Assembly (NCBI GenBank): GCA_003599345.1
Contig: QZJP01000049.1
Location: 1-57,611 of the forward strand
DNA length: 57,611 bases
Reading direction: 5' to 3'
Source of the DNA: Bacillota bacterium
GTDB taxonomy: Bacteria > Bacillota > Sulfobacillia > UBA995 > UBA9673
The position numbers and the translations under genes were made by a program. How positions within the stretch are numbered: position 1 is the stretch's first letter; each line of letters begins with the position of its first letter. The notes beneath the pieces are model-generated. The model worked only from the letters and a program-made list of their open reading frames with translations, searched no databases and was not told the DNA's origin. Positions 8,721-17,647 of this stretch are shown here, in pieces.

Positions 8721-10444
8721 ACCCGGGGGAGGGTGCAGTCCTCACCTGCCACATCGACGGTGCGAGCCGGGGGAATCCAGGGCCGGCCGGCGCCGGAGTC
8801 GTCGTCTACGACGGGTCCGGTCGCGAGCGGCGAGCCGCCGGCATCTACCTCGGAGAGACCACGAACAATGTGGCTGAGTACCTGGCCCTGATAGAGGCCT
8901 TGCGGGCCGCGTCCGACATCTGCCGCGAGGACGGGCTCGAACGGGACCGGACCTCCGTCGTCATCCGGACGGACAGCCAGCTCGTGGCGAGGCAGGTGTC
9001 CGGCGAATACCGGGTCAAGAGCCAAGCTCTGGCGCCGCTGCTCGGCGACTTCCGCCGGGAGGCGGGGGGCTTCTACCGCGTGAGCGTTCTCCACGTGCCC
9101 CGCGAGCAGAACCGCCGGGCCGACGAGCTGGCCAACCAGGCCATCGACGACGCCTTCGGGCGGGGGAAGAGCGGGGCCAGCCCGCGGTATTCCCGGCTGA
9201 GCCACCTCGAGTGCTCCCGTTGCGAGCGGCGCCTGGACCCCGCCGAACCGCACGGCCCTTGCCCGGCCTGTGGCGCCCCGCTCCTCGCCCGCTACGACCT
9301 CGCCGGCCTCGTCTGGCCTCCCCGAGGGAACGACTGTAGCCTGGGTAACCCGGGGCAGTGCCCGGAACACAACTCCATGTGGCGCTACCACGAACTCCTA
9401 CCCGTCACCGCGCCGCAGTACGTGGTCAGCCTCGGCGAGGGTCTGACGCCCTTGGTGGCGATGGGCGGGCTCGAGCGGGAGTTGGGGCTAGGCCGGGTCC
9501 TGGTCAAGGACGACCGCCTCAACCCGACGGGGACTTTCAAGAGCCGAGGGGCTTCGGCCGCCGTCTCCCGGCTCGTCGAGCTGGGCATAGAGAAGTGCGC
9601 CATCCCCACCCAGGGCAACGCCGGTTCGGCCTTCGCCGCCTACTCGGCCCGGGCGGGCCTGAGATTCCTCACCGCCATGCCTGAGGACACCCCGGCTGCC
9701 ATCCGCGCCGAGTGCGAGGCCTACGGGGCCGAGGTCGTCACCGTGAAGGGACTCCTCCCCGACGCGGGGCGTTACGTGCGTGAGCGGGCGGCGGCCGAGG
9801 GCTGGTACGTGGCCTCCACCTTTGACGAACCCTACCGGGCCGAGGGCAAGAAGACGATCGCCCTGGAGCTTTTCGAGGCCTTTGGCTCCCGCTGGCCTGA
9901 CGCCATCGTTTTCCCCGTGGGGGGCGGGGTGGGTCTCGTCGGCGCCTGGAAGGCGGCCCAAGAGCTCGCGACGGCGGGTGTGGCCGGCGCGGCCGAGCCG
10001 CGTTCCGGCGCCACCGGCGCGGCTGGACCGGGTTCCGGCGCCTCGGGGACCACTGATGGGCGGCCCAGGCTACCCCGGCTGTTCGCCGTCCAGGCCGCGG
10101 GCTGCGCCCCGGTGGTCAAAGCCTATGGCGAGGGCCGCGACGAGACCGAGCCTTTCGCCAACGCCGAAACGGTGGCGGCCGGGCTCCGGGTGCCGTCGCC
10201 CAAAGCGGGGTTCCTCATCCTGCGGGCGTTGCGGGCCTCCGGCGGGGCGGCCGTCGCCGTGCCGGACGAAGTCATCCTCCGGACGGTGGTCAAACTCCGG
10301 CGCGAGGAGGGTCTCAACTTCTGCCCGGAGGGCGCCGCGGCCGTGGCCGCCCTGCCCGAATTGGCTCGCCGCGGCTGGCTCGACGGCTGCCGCGAGGTCG
10401 TGGTCGTCAGCACCGGCACGGGGTTGAAATACCCCTCGGGCTAG
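8717..10444 (+). CDS. RNase HI domain fused in frame to threonine synthase (fold type II PLP enzyme)
   Basis: GTGA overlap with the upstream stop. RNase H: 'HIDGASRGNPGPAGAGVVVYD', 'TTNNVAEYLALIEAL', 'RTDSQLVARQVSGEYRVKS', 'PREQNRRADELANQAID'. Threonine synthase: 'LECSRCERRL..CPACGAPLLARYDL', 'GEGLTPLV', 'KDDRLNPTGTFKSRGAS', 'PVGGGVGLVG'. One uninterrupted frame. Confidence 0.88.
   Translation: MNPGEGAVLTCHIDGASRGNPGPAGAGVVVYDGSGRERRAAGIYLGETTNNVAEYLALIEALRAASDICREDGLERDRTSVVIRTDSQLVARQVSGEYRVKSQALAPLLGDFRREAGGFYRVSVLHVPREQNRRADELANQAIDDAFGRGKSGASPRYSRLSHLECSRCERRLDPAEPHGPCPACGAPLLARYDLAGLVWPPRGNDCSLGNPGQCPEHNSMWRYHELLPVTAPQYVVSLGEGLTPLVAMGGLERELGLGRVLVKDDRLNPTGTFKSRGASAAVSRLVELGIEKCAIPTQGNAGSAFAAYSARAGLRFLTAMPEDTPAAIRAECEAYGAEVVTVKGLLPDAGRYVRERAAAEGWYVASTFDEPYRAEGKKTIALELFEAFGSRWPDAIVFPVGGGVGLVGAWKAAQELATAGVAGAAEPRSGATGAAGPGSGASGTTDGRPRLPRLFAVQAAGCAPVVKAYGEGRDETEPFANAETVAAGLRVPSPKAGFLILRALRASGGAAVAVPDEVILRTVVKLRREEGLNFCPEGAAAVAALPELARRGWLDGCREVVVVSTGTGLKYPSG
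9986..10045 (+). repeat. 30-bp imperfect tandem duplication inside the threonine synthase part
   Basis: ggcgcggccgagccgcgttccggcgccacc / ggcgcggctggaccgggttccggcgcctcg, encoding GAAEPRSGAT / GAAGPGSGAS. Confidence 0.8.
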
Positions 10445-10516
10445 CACCCGACGCGGAACCGGCGGGAGCAATGGGCGTTGTCGCGCTAGTTTGGGCTCGC
10501 GCGCCGCTTAACCGTT

Positions 10517-10536
10517 GACGTCTAGACGTCTATAAT
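10517..10536 (+). promoter_or_regulatory. 14-bp perfect palindrome GACGTCTAGACGTC directly upstream of TATAAT
   Basis: gacgtctagacgtc (10517-10530) followed by tataat (10531-10536). Confidence 0.5.
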
Positions 10537-11266
10537 GCCGCAAAGCGGTGTCCACCCCCGGCGTTCGACGGCCATCAGAGATCACCCCTGCCGCGCTTCA
10601 CGACGCCTAACCGACGAGCAGCACGAGCAACTCAAGACGTATTTCTTCGTGTGGGCGCGGCTGCTTTTGCCGAAGCTCGTGCCTGGGGCGAATGTCGTTG
10701 TCGCTTCGAACCCACTTCTTTCGTTCATTGTGGCAGGAGCGCTGGCTGAGGCTGGTCTCGAAAACCGAGGGACTATCGTAAGGCTGGTAATGACCATGCG
10801 CGGTGGGGACAGGCCCAGAGGGGCGCACACGGAGTTTGATAACGTTAGCGTAATGCCAAGGTCTATGTGGGAGCCATGGATAGTGTTCAAGAAACCGATT
10901 GAGGGGAGAGTGCAGGACAGCCTTCGTAAATGGAAGACCGGGGGCTTTCGTCGGCCGTCCGGTGAAAGGCCCTTTGGTGATGTCATACATTCTGCGCCCA
11001 CCCAAAAGAAAGAACGCACCGTTGCGCCTCATCCGAGCCTGAAGCCTCAGGCCTTCCTGAGGCAACTGGTCAGGGGTGTGCTTCCGCTGGGTGAGGGCCT
11101 AGTTCTTGACCCCTTTGCCGGAGCGGGCTCAACGCTCGCTGCGGCCGAAGCAGTTGGGTACAGAAGCATTGGAATTGAGAAAGACCGCCACTACTTTGAA
11201 ATCGCAAGGAACGCCATCCCTAAGCTGACCAGGTTAGCCGCAAATGGAGAGGTTCAAAGCCGGTAA
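10535..11266 (+). pseudogene. N-terminally truncated DNA methyltransferase (C-terminal SAM-binding part retained)
   Basis: 'HPSLKPQAFLRQLVRGVLPLGEGLVLDPFAGAGSTLAAAEAVGYRSIGIEKDRHYFEIA' is the SAM-binding motif region of DNA methylases. No DPPY-type catalytic motif precedes it. GC is visibly lower than the neighbours. Confidence 0.6.
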
Positions 11267-11331
11267 ACCCAATTCTGGCGTAGCTTATTGGCCCAGGGTC
11301 CCTGCAAGCCCTCCCCTGACGCTGGTATTGT

Positions 11332-11371
11332 CGCAAGCCAGCCGCCACCCTGCTAACCCCTCTGGCTTGCG
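11332..11371. repeat. Inverted repeat CGCAAGCCAG...CTGGCTTGCG
   Basis: 10-bp perfect arms at 11332-11341 and 11362-11371, in non-coding DNA downstream of the methylase remnant. Confidence 0.7.
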
Positions 11372-11613
11372 GTAACGAACCACATTAAGTGGGAGGTGGA
11401 TCGTCGCGCTACAAGAGCCGGTAGCTGGGTACTCAACCGGCGTCGAACCAATGCTTCGCCTCGTAGGGCCAACCAGCCGTTCTCGCGTCCCCCCGAGGCG
11501 CACTCCCGCGCGGGCTCAGAGGGGCCTAAGAACGCCGGCGGGCGCCCGGCGCTCCGGCTGCGGTCTTGGCGGGATTAGTCTTCTTTCGATCCGGCGACCA
11601 GTCTTCCTCGGCT

Positions 11614-12825
11614 TCACGCCACTTGCCGCTTGATTAGCCGGCTGGCCAGTAGGGTGAAGAGAACCAGGAACCCGCCCAGAACGGCCAGTTCCTTGCCCAC
11701 GCTTCCCAGGCTCCAGCCGCGGACCATGACGGCCCGCAGGCCGTCGTTGGCGTAGGTCATCGGCATGGCGTAGGCCAGCCAGCGAAGCGGTTCCCACATC
11801 GTGTCGATCGGCGTCAGGAGTCCCGAGAGCATTGCCTGCGGCAGGACCACGACGGGGATGAACTGGATGACCTGCAGCTCGTTGCGGGCGTAGAAGGAGA
11901 AGAAAATCCCCATCACCACGGCCACCGCCACCAGGGCCGCCTCAACCGTGAAAGCGGCCCCGAGGCTTCCCGCCAGCTTCACCCCCAGGGCGTAGACGCT
12001 GAAGAGCAGGATGACCAGCGACTGTGCCAGCGCGAAGATGCCGAACCCAAGGAGATAGCCGACAACGATCTCGCCCCGTTGCACAGGCGAGGCCAACAGG
12101 CGCTCCATCGTGCCCGACGACCGCTCCCGCAGGAACGACACGCTGGTCAACAGGAAGGTCAGGAAGAAGGCGATGAAGGCTACGAGGCTCGGGGCGAAGT
12201 AGCTGAGGGTCCCCAGTTCCGGGCCGCCGTAGGTGAACTCCACTGCGGGCGCCCGCGGCGTGGTCGGCGGGGCGGGGACATTCACGCCGGGCGGGACGAC
12301 GCGCTCGTGCTCCTGGGCCAGCTTCTCGGGTAAGGACTGGAGCGCCTGGGCGTAGCGGCGGGAGATGTCCCCGGCGAGCATCGCGTCGCTGCCTTCCACG
12401 ATGAGGCGCAGGTCGCCGAATCCCCTTCCGGCGAGGATGCCCGACGTGAAGTCGGGGGGGATGACCACGCCACCGTAGAGCTTGCCGTCGCGGACATCCG
12501 CCAGCATGTCCTCGGCCGAGGCGTAGCTTCTGAGCTCCAGCGACCGGTCGGTGAGGGCCGTCTCCAGGAGCGAGCCCGCTTCGATATCGAGGGTTAGTGG
12601 CCCGGCGCTCAATGTCGCGCCCTGGTCGAAGTCGACCAGGCCTACGCTCACGGGGGTCGTCTTCTCGGCGATGACGTAGCCGACCAGAGTCAGGATGATG
12701 ATCGGCGCGATGAAAAGAAGCGCGATGGTCCGCGGGTCGCGCCGGAACTGGGTGATGATACGCCGGGCAATGGCCCCGGTCCTAGTGAACGACTCACGCA
12801 CGGCCTTGGTCTCCCTTCCGCGCAT
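11614..12825 (-). CDS. ABC-2 type transporter permease
   Basis: N-terminal TM, large extracellular region, then several TMs; 'FLTFLLTSVSFLRERSSGTMERLLASPVQRGEIVVGYLLGFG'; 'PQAMLSGLLTPIDTMWEPLRWLAYAMPMTYANDGLRAVM'. Confidence 0.92.
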   Translation of the reverse strand: MRGRETKAVRESFTRTGAIARRIITQFRRDPRTIALLFIAPIIILTLVGYVIAEKTTPVSVGLVDFDQGATLSAGPLTLDIEAGSLLETALTDRSLELRSYASAEDMLADVRDGKLYGGVVIPPDFTSGILAGRGFGDLRLIVEGSDAMLAGDISRRYAQALQSLPEKLAQEHERVVPPGVNVPAPPTTPRAPAVEFTYGGPELGTLSYFAPSLVAFIAFFLTFLLTSVSFLRERSSGTMERLLASPVQRGEIVVGYLLGFGIFALAQSLVILLFSVYALGVKLAGSLGAAFTVEAALVAVAVVMGIFFSFYARNELQVIQFIPVVVLPQAMLSGLLTPIDTMWEPLRWLAYAMPMTYANDGLRAVMVRGWSLGSVGKELAVLGGFLVLFTLLASRLIKRQVA

Positions 12826-13573
12826 ACCAGAGGTAAGCTTCTTCGAGCGACCCGGTCCCCGTCTGTTCCTTGAGCTCCCGCGGGCTGCCCTCGGCCAGGA
12901 GGCGCCCCGCGCGCATGAACGCGACCCGGGTGCACCGCTCGGCCTCGTCCATGACGTGAGTGGAGATAACGAACGTCCGCCCCTCCCGGTTGAGCCGGTC
13001 GAAGTGGTCCCAGAGCCCCAGGCGGAGCTCCGGGTCGACTCCTACGGAAGGTTCGTCGAGGAGCATAAGCTCCGGCTTGTGGACGAGGGCGGCGGCCAGG
13101 CTGGCCCGCTGTCGCATGCCGCCGCTCAGGGTCCTCACGGGGCTCGAGCCGCGGTCGGCCAGACCGACCAGGGTGAGGACTTCCTCGACCCGGTCGGCAA
13201 CGTCGCGGGCGCCGAACAGGCGGGCGAAGAACCGGAGGTTCTCACGCACGGTCAGGTCCTCGTAGAGGGCGGCGGCCTGGGTCATGTAGCCGACGCGGCG
13301 CGAGACGAAGGGTGAGGGGACCTTCTCCCCCAGCACCTCAATCTGGCCGTGGTCCGGCTGCACCAGCCCCACCATGCTCCGGATGAGTGTGGTCTTACCC
13401 GAGCCGTTCGGGCCGAGGAGCCCGTATTTCTCGCCCCGTTTCACACTAAGGCTGAGGCCATCGAGGGCACGGGTGCGCCCGAAAACCTTGACGAGGTCGC
13501 GGGTGTTGACGACGGTCTCGTCTCCCGCGCCGGCGACGGCTCGTGGGGCCCTTGCCTCATTAGTGCGTCTCAT
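12794..13573 (-). CDS. ABC transporter ATP-binding protein
   Basis: Walker A 'GLLGPNGSGKTTLIRSM', signature 'LSGGMRQRASLAAALVHKPELMLLDEPSVGVDP'. Confidence 0.95.
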   Translation of the reverse strand: MRRTNEARAPRAVAGAGDETVVNTRDLVKVFGRTRALDGLSLSVKRGEKYGLLGPNGSGKTTLIRSMVGLVQPDHGQIEVLGEKVPSPFVSRRVGYMTQAAALYEDLTVRENLRFFARLFGARDVADRVEEVLTLVGLADRGSSPVRTLSGGMRQRASLAAALVHKPELMLLDEPSVGVDPELRLGLWDHFDRLNREGRTFVISTHVMDEAERCTRVAFMRAGRLLAEGSPRELKEQTGTGSLEEAYLWYARKGDQGRA

Positions 13574-14259
13574 ACCCCGTCTCCCCTTTCTAATGCTCCG
13601 TAGAGGAAGGCTTCACAGGCACGGTCAAGAGCTTCCTCGGGGTCCCCTTCGCTCTCGAAAGTCACGCCCTGACCGGCCACGAACTGGGGCAGCCCGACGA
13701 AGCGCTCCCTGAGCAGGACCACGAAGACGGTGGCCATCATGGACATGACGAACGCCCCCGGACTCATCCAGGATCTGAGCGGCAGCCGCGAGAGCAGGCG
13801 GGCCATTGACTGGGCGGGGGCCGCTCCGAGTCTTTGGATATGTTCGGCCAGTTGGACCCGGAGGTTGGCCCCGCCAAACTCGCGGACATCTATGAGAATA
13901 AGGTAGTAGGAAGGAAGCCTGTCCTTCACGGTGTGATAGACGGTGCCCATGAGGTGCCTGACCGCCCGCGCGGGAGGGTCGTCCAGGGGAGGGGGGTCTC
14001 TTTCGATGGCCTCGGCCACCGCGGTGACGGGGGAGTGGGCGGTCAGGACGGCCCTAAAGAGGTTTTCCTTCGACCCGAAGTGGTAGTAGACCGAGGCCAC
14101 GTTGCAGGAGCAGGTGTCCGCGAGGCGGCGGATGCTGGTGCCGCGGTAGCCTAGATCCGTAAACAGCCTATACGCGGAATGAAGGAGAACGGTCTTGAGG
14201 TCAGTGGTGTTGAGATCGGTCACCGCCGGCGCTCCCTCCAGGGTCGGCAGACGCCGCAA
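13570..14259 (-). CDS. TetR/AcrR family transcriptional regulator
   Basis: 'TVLLHSAYRLFTDLGYRGTSIRRLADTCSCNVASVYYHFGSKENLFRAVL' HTH; ATGA overlap with the downstream ATPase. Confidence 0.93.
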   Translation of the reverse strand: MRRLPTLEGAPAVTDLNTTDLKTVLLHSAYRLFTDLGYRGTSIRRLADTCSCNVASVYYHFGSKENLFRAVLTAHSPVTAVAEAIERDPPPLDDPPARAVRHLMGTVYHTVKDRLPSYYLILIDVREFGGANLRVQLAEHIQRLGAAPAQSMARLLSRLPLRSWMSPGAFVMSMMATVFVVLLRERFVGLPQFVAGQGVTFESEGDPEEALDRACEAFLYGALERGDGV

Positions 14260-14295
14260 CAGGCAGGGTCGAAGTCGCTACCCCCACAATTCTAA

Positions 14296-14311
14296 TTAAA
14301 CGCTTGTTTAA
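14296..14311. promoter_or_regulatory. Candidate TetR operator: TTAAAC-GCTT-GTTTAA
   Basis: Perfect inverted repeat immediately upstream of the minus-strand tetR gene. Confidence 0.65.
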
Positions 14312-14359
14312 AGTCAAACCCTACCGGCTCACGCCACGTGCGGGGGCGGTCCGTCGTGG

Positions 14360-15139
14360 TCAGGCGCAGCGTAGCGGCCGCCGGCCGTAGGCCACCAGCC
14401 TGGAGACGCACACGAAAGACTGGGGGTTCTTGAGGAGTTCCTGGACGGCGCGACCGTAGCGGGCCGCTTCCTCGGGGGTCGCGGCGTTCTCGTCCACTAA
14501 GTCCCGTACGACCTTCGAAAGTTCAGCCAGCCAGCCCGCGGGGTCCCGGGTCTGTGACCACTCCGGGTCAGTGCTGTTCGCCGTGCTGACCACGACCCTG
14601 ACCCCTTCCAATCCGGCGCCGAACAGGAGCCGGAACAGAGAGCGCCCTGCCGCCTTACTGCCTCCCATCGCCAGGCGCCTCCTGGCGAGGAGCGCCCGCA
14701 GCTCGGCGAGGGCGTGCGGCTCGGGGTCATAGACCGCCAGACCTTCATCGTCGTCGGCGACGGCGACGATGCCGCCGGGACTGGCGACCCTGACCATCTC
14801 CTTCACGACCTCTTCGGGTGCGTCGATGCGACCGAGAACCTGACGGGCGACGCACGCGTGCGCGAGGTCCGGCGCCAGGCGGGATCGGCACAGGCTGCCG
14901 ACCTCGAACGTGAGGTTCTCCAGCCCTTCCTGGGAGGCCAGTTCTCTCGCCCTTGTGATCGCGAAGGCCGAAGTATCCACCCCGATGACCCGGCCCTCGG
15001 GGCCCACGAATCGGGACAGGAGGCGGGCGAACTCGCCCACCCCGCATCCCCATTCGACAACAGTAGCCCTCCGTCCGAGTCCGGCTTCGACTAGGACACG
15101 GAGGTCAACCTGTTGGGCCCAGGTGTTCGCGGTCACCAT
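14360..15139 (-). CDS. Class I SAM-dependent methyltransferase
   Basis: 'TVVEWGCGVGEFARLLSRFVGPEGRVIGVDTSAFAITRAREL', 'VVKEMVRVASPGGIVAVADDD'. ATG at 15139 is favoured over the listed 489-aa ORF, which would run through the MarR gene and its promoter. Confidence 0.82.
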   Translation of the reverse strand: MVTANTWAQQVDLRVLVEAGLGRRATVVEWGCGVGEFARLLSRFVGPEGRVIGVDTSAFAITRARELASQEGLENLTFEVGSLCRSRLAPDLAHACVARQVLGRIDAPEEVVKEMVRVASPGGIVAVADDDEGLAVYDPEPHALAELRALLARRRLAMGGSKAAGRSLFRLLFGAGLEGVRVVVSTANSTDPEWSQTRDPAGWLAELSKVVRDLVDENAATPEEAARYGRAVQELLKNPQSFVCVSRLVAYGRRPLRCA

Positions 15140-15231
15140 AGAGTCAGAACATTCCTCTTCCGGGCCGAATTCCCTTGCCGCGCGCGGTTGCGGGCGGCAG
15201 GGCATCCGGGACCGCTCGGCTCCTGCCGCTC

Positions 15232-15261
15232 TTGACAATTGATTTGCGTCACCAATATATT
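15232..15261 (+). promoter_or_regulatory. Sigma-A-like promoter TTGACA-18 bp-TATATT
   Basis: TTGACA at 15232-15237, TATATT at 15256-15261, upstream of the marR-type gene. Confidence 0.7.
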
Positions 15262-15268
15262 TAGTGCC

Positions 15269-15778
15269 ATGCAAAGTAAAGACGTGGACAATGAACGCCT
15301 GGACCTCAAGCTTGTTGAAGCCTTTCACGGGCTCTTTCAGGCTCTTCACGCCAGGCGGACCGATGAGTGGTCTCCCGGGAAGCTGACCATGCCCCAGTTC
15401 AAGGTGCTCATGCTCCTGTCGGGGCCGAGATGCCCGGCGGGGTCCGCTCCCGCGGGTGACCTCACCATCGGCAGACTCGCCAGGCACTTGGGGCTGTCCG
15501 CTCCCACCGTCACCGGCATCGTCGACCGCCTGGCCGCCGCGGGTCTCGTCACCCGTTCGCGGCGCCGGGATGACCGGCGCGTCGTAGAAGTGGCCGCGAC
15601 AGCCGGCGGGAGGGAGCTTATCAGTGGCCTCCTGGCTGGTCGAGAGGAGCGCCTGCGGCGTTTCTTCGCCCGTCTTCCTGAGGACGATGCTCGTTGCCTC
15701 CTCAAGGGGCTGGACGCCCTGCGCAAGGCCATCGAGAGCGACGAGGGAGGAAGGGTTGAGAGCGATGAACGCAGCTGA
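15269..15778 (+). CDS. MarR family transcriptional regulator
   Basis: 'LTIGRLARHLGLSAPTVTGIVDRLAAAGLVTRSRRRDDRRVVEVAATAGGREL' winged HTH. Start at ATG 15269 or an internal GTG. Confidence 0.92.
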   Translation: MQSKDVDNERLDLKLVEAFHGLFQALHARRTDEWSPGKLTMPQFKVLMLLSGPRCPAGSAPAGDLTIGRLARHLGLSAPTVTGIVDRLAAAGLVTRSRRRDDRRVVEVAATAGGRELISGLLAGREERLRRFFARLPEDDARCLLKGLDALRKAIESDEGGRVESDERS

Positions 15779-16832
15779 GATCCGCGCGGCCCTGGCCGAA
15801 CCCATTATCTCGGTCGAGGACCTGGTCAAGGTCTACCGGGGCGGGGTTCGAGCGGTAGACGGCGTTTCGTTCGAGGTCAAGAGGGGTGAGATATTCGGCT
15901 TCCTCGGACCTAACGGGGCCGGCAAGACGACCACCATCATGATGCTCATCACGCTCCTCCGGCCCACGGCGGGACGCGGCCGAGTCTGCGGGCGCGACAT
16001 CACGGTCGAACCCGACGAGGTCCGAGCGCGCATCGGCTACGTGTCGCAGGACATCGCTGTCGACGACACGCTGACCGGCCGGGAGAACCTTTTCCTGCAA
16101 GGCCATCTCTACCATCTCACCAAGGACCTCATAGCCGAGAGGTGCCGAGAGGTGCTCGAGATGGTCGACCTCACCGACCGGGCGGGCAGCCGCGTGTCCA
16201 CCTACTCCGGAGGCATGCGGAAGCGGCTCGACATCGCCGGGGGGCTGATCCACCGCCCGGAGCTGCTTTTCCTCGACGAGCCCACGCTCGGCCTGGACAT
16301 CCAGACCCGCAGGCGCATCTGGGACTACATCCGTCTGCTCCGCGACCGGGAGAACGTCACGATTTTCATGACCACCCACTACATGGAGGAGGCCGACCAG
16401 CTCTGTGACCGGGTCGCCATCATCGACCACGGCAAGGTGGCGGCCATAGGATCACCGTCTGAGCTCAAAGCCGGCATCGGCGGAGACCTCCTGTTCGTTG
16501 AGGTCGAGGAGAGGCCCGTGGGTCCCGCGCCCTCGCCGGACGTGTCTACGGAGGGCGCCGAGTTCTCCTCGTTCCTGGCGGGCATCGAGGGCGTCAGCCG
16601 GGTCACGGTCCAGGACGGTCGTTGGGTACTGGTTGTCAGCTCGGGTGAACTGGCGGCGCCGAGAGTGCTGTCGGCTGTCGCCGGCCGGGGCCACACCGTC
16701 CGGTCGCTGGCCATGAAGAAACCGACGTTGGACGACGTGTTCCTGCATTACACCGGGCGGGCCCTTAGAGAAGACGAGGGTTCAAGCGATTTCCTGCGCC
16801 GGAGAATCGGGCTGAGGAGGGCCAGGGCGTGA
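15765..16832 (+). CDS. ABC transporter ATP-binding protein (DrrA-like)
   Basis: 'GFLGPNGAGKTTTIMMLITLLRPTAGRGRVCGRDI', 'YSGGMRKRLDIAGGLIHRPELLFLDEPTLGLDIQTRRRIWDYI', C-term 'KPTLDDVFLHYTGRALRE'. Confidence 0.95.
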   Translation: MNAAEIRAALAEPIISVEDLVKVYRGGVRAVDGVSFEVKRGEIFGFLGPNGAGKTTTIMMLITLLRPTAGRGRVCGRDITVEPDEVRARIGYVSQDIAVDDTLTGRENLFLQGHLYHLTKDLIAERCREVLEMVDLTDRAGSRVSTYSGGMRKRLDIAGGLIHRPELLFLDEPTLGLDIQTRRRIWDYIRLLRDRENVTIFMTTHYMEEADQLCDRVAIIDHGKVAAIGSPSELKAGIGGDLLFVEVEERPVGPAPSPDVSTEGAEFSSFLAGIEGVSRVTVQDGRWVLVVSSGELAAPRVLSAVAGRGHTVRSLAMKKPTLDDVFLHYTGRALREDEGSSDFLRRRIGLRRARA

Positions 16833-17647
16833 GTACAGCCGCTAGACCGGTTGTCAAGAGAGGCTCGACCGTGATGTCCCGGACGTTTCTTGTCGACACG
16901 TGGTGGGTCGCCTGGCGAGAGATGAAGCACTTCGTGGGGGAGCGCGTACGCGTCATCATGATCCTCGTCCAACCGTTCATCTGGCTCGTCCTCATGGGGA
17001 ACCTGTTCCAAAGGATGGCCATGCTCCCGGGCTTCCCGGCCAGGAGCTATCTCGACTACATGGCGCCCGGCGTCGTCACCATGGTCACGCTCTTCGGAGG
17101 TATCTTCGGCGGAATGACTATCGTCTGGGACCGCCGGCTGGGATACCTCAACAAACTCCTGGCGGCGCCGATAGCCCGGTCGGCCGTGGTCAGCGGCAAG
17201 ATGCTGGCTATAGGTATCCAGACCTCGGTGCAGGCGGCTATCATCTTCGGCATAGCCATGTTCATGGGCGTCACGTTCAAGACGGGAGTCCTGGGCGCGG
17301 TTATGGTCATTGCTCTGGCGGCCATTCTGAGCACGGTGTTCGCCGGCATCTCCCTATCGTTCGGCGCCGTGATAACATCCCATGAAGCCCTCATGGCCGT
17401 CATGAACTTCTTCACGATGCCGCTCATGTTCACGTCGAACGCGATGATGCCGCTTTCATTCATGCCGGGTTGGCTTCAAACGTTGGCAAAGATAAACCCG
17501 TTGAGCTACGCGATAAACCCGATGCGCTCGTTGTTCTTGACGGGCTGGCGGCCCGGGGAACTCATTCAAGGAGTGATCATCCTGAGTCTCGTCAGCCTGG
17601 CGCTGGGCGTCCTGGCGACTCGCCTTTTCAAGCGGTCGCTCGCCTGA
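16829..17647 (+). CDS. ABC-2 type transporter permease (DrrB-like)
   Basis: 'WVAWREMKHFVGERVRVIMILVQPFIWLVLMGNLF', 'MPLMFTSNAMMPLSFMPGWLQTLAKINPLSYAINPMRSL'. Confidence 0.94.
   Translation: MSTAARPVVKRGSTVMSRTFLVDTWWVAWREMKHFVGERVRVIMILVQPFIWLVLMGNLFQRMAMLPGFPARSYLDYMAPGVVTMVTLFGGIFGGMTIVWDRRLGYLNKLLAAPIARSAVVSGKMLAIGIQTSVQAAIIFGIAMFMGVTFKTGVLGAVMVIALAAILSTVFAGISLSFGAVITSHEALMAVMNFFTMPLMFTSNAMMPLSFMPGWLQTLAKINPLSYAINPMRSLFLTGWRPGELIQGVIILSLVSLALGVLATRLFKRSLA

Noticed and set aside
14360-15829. 489-aa minus ORF as a single protein
   Set aside because: The portion beyond 15139 overlaps the MarR gene and promoter and is low-information; only the methyltransferase part is credible.
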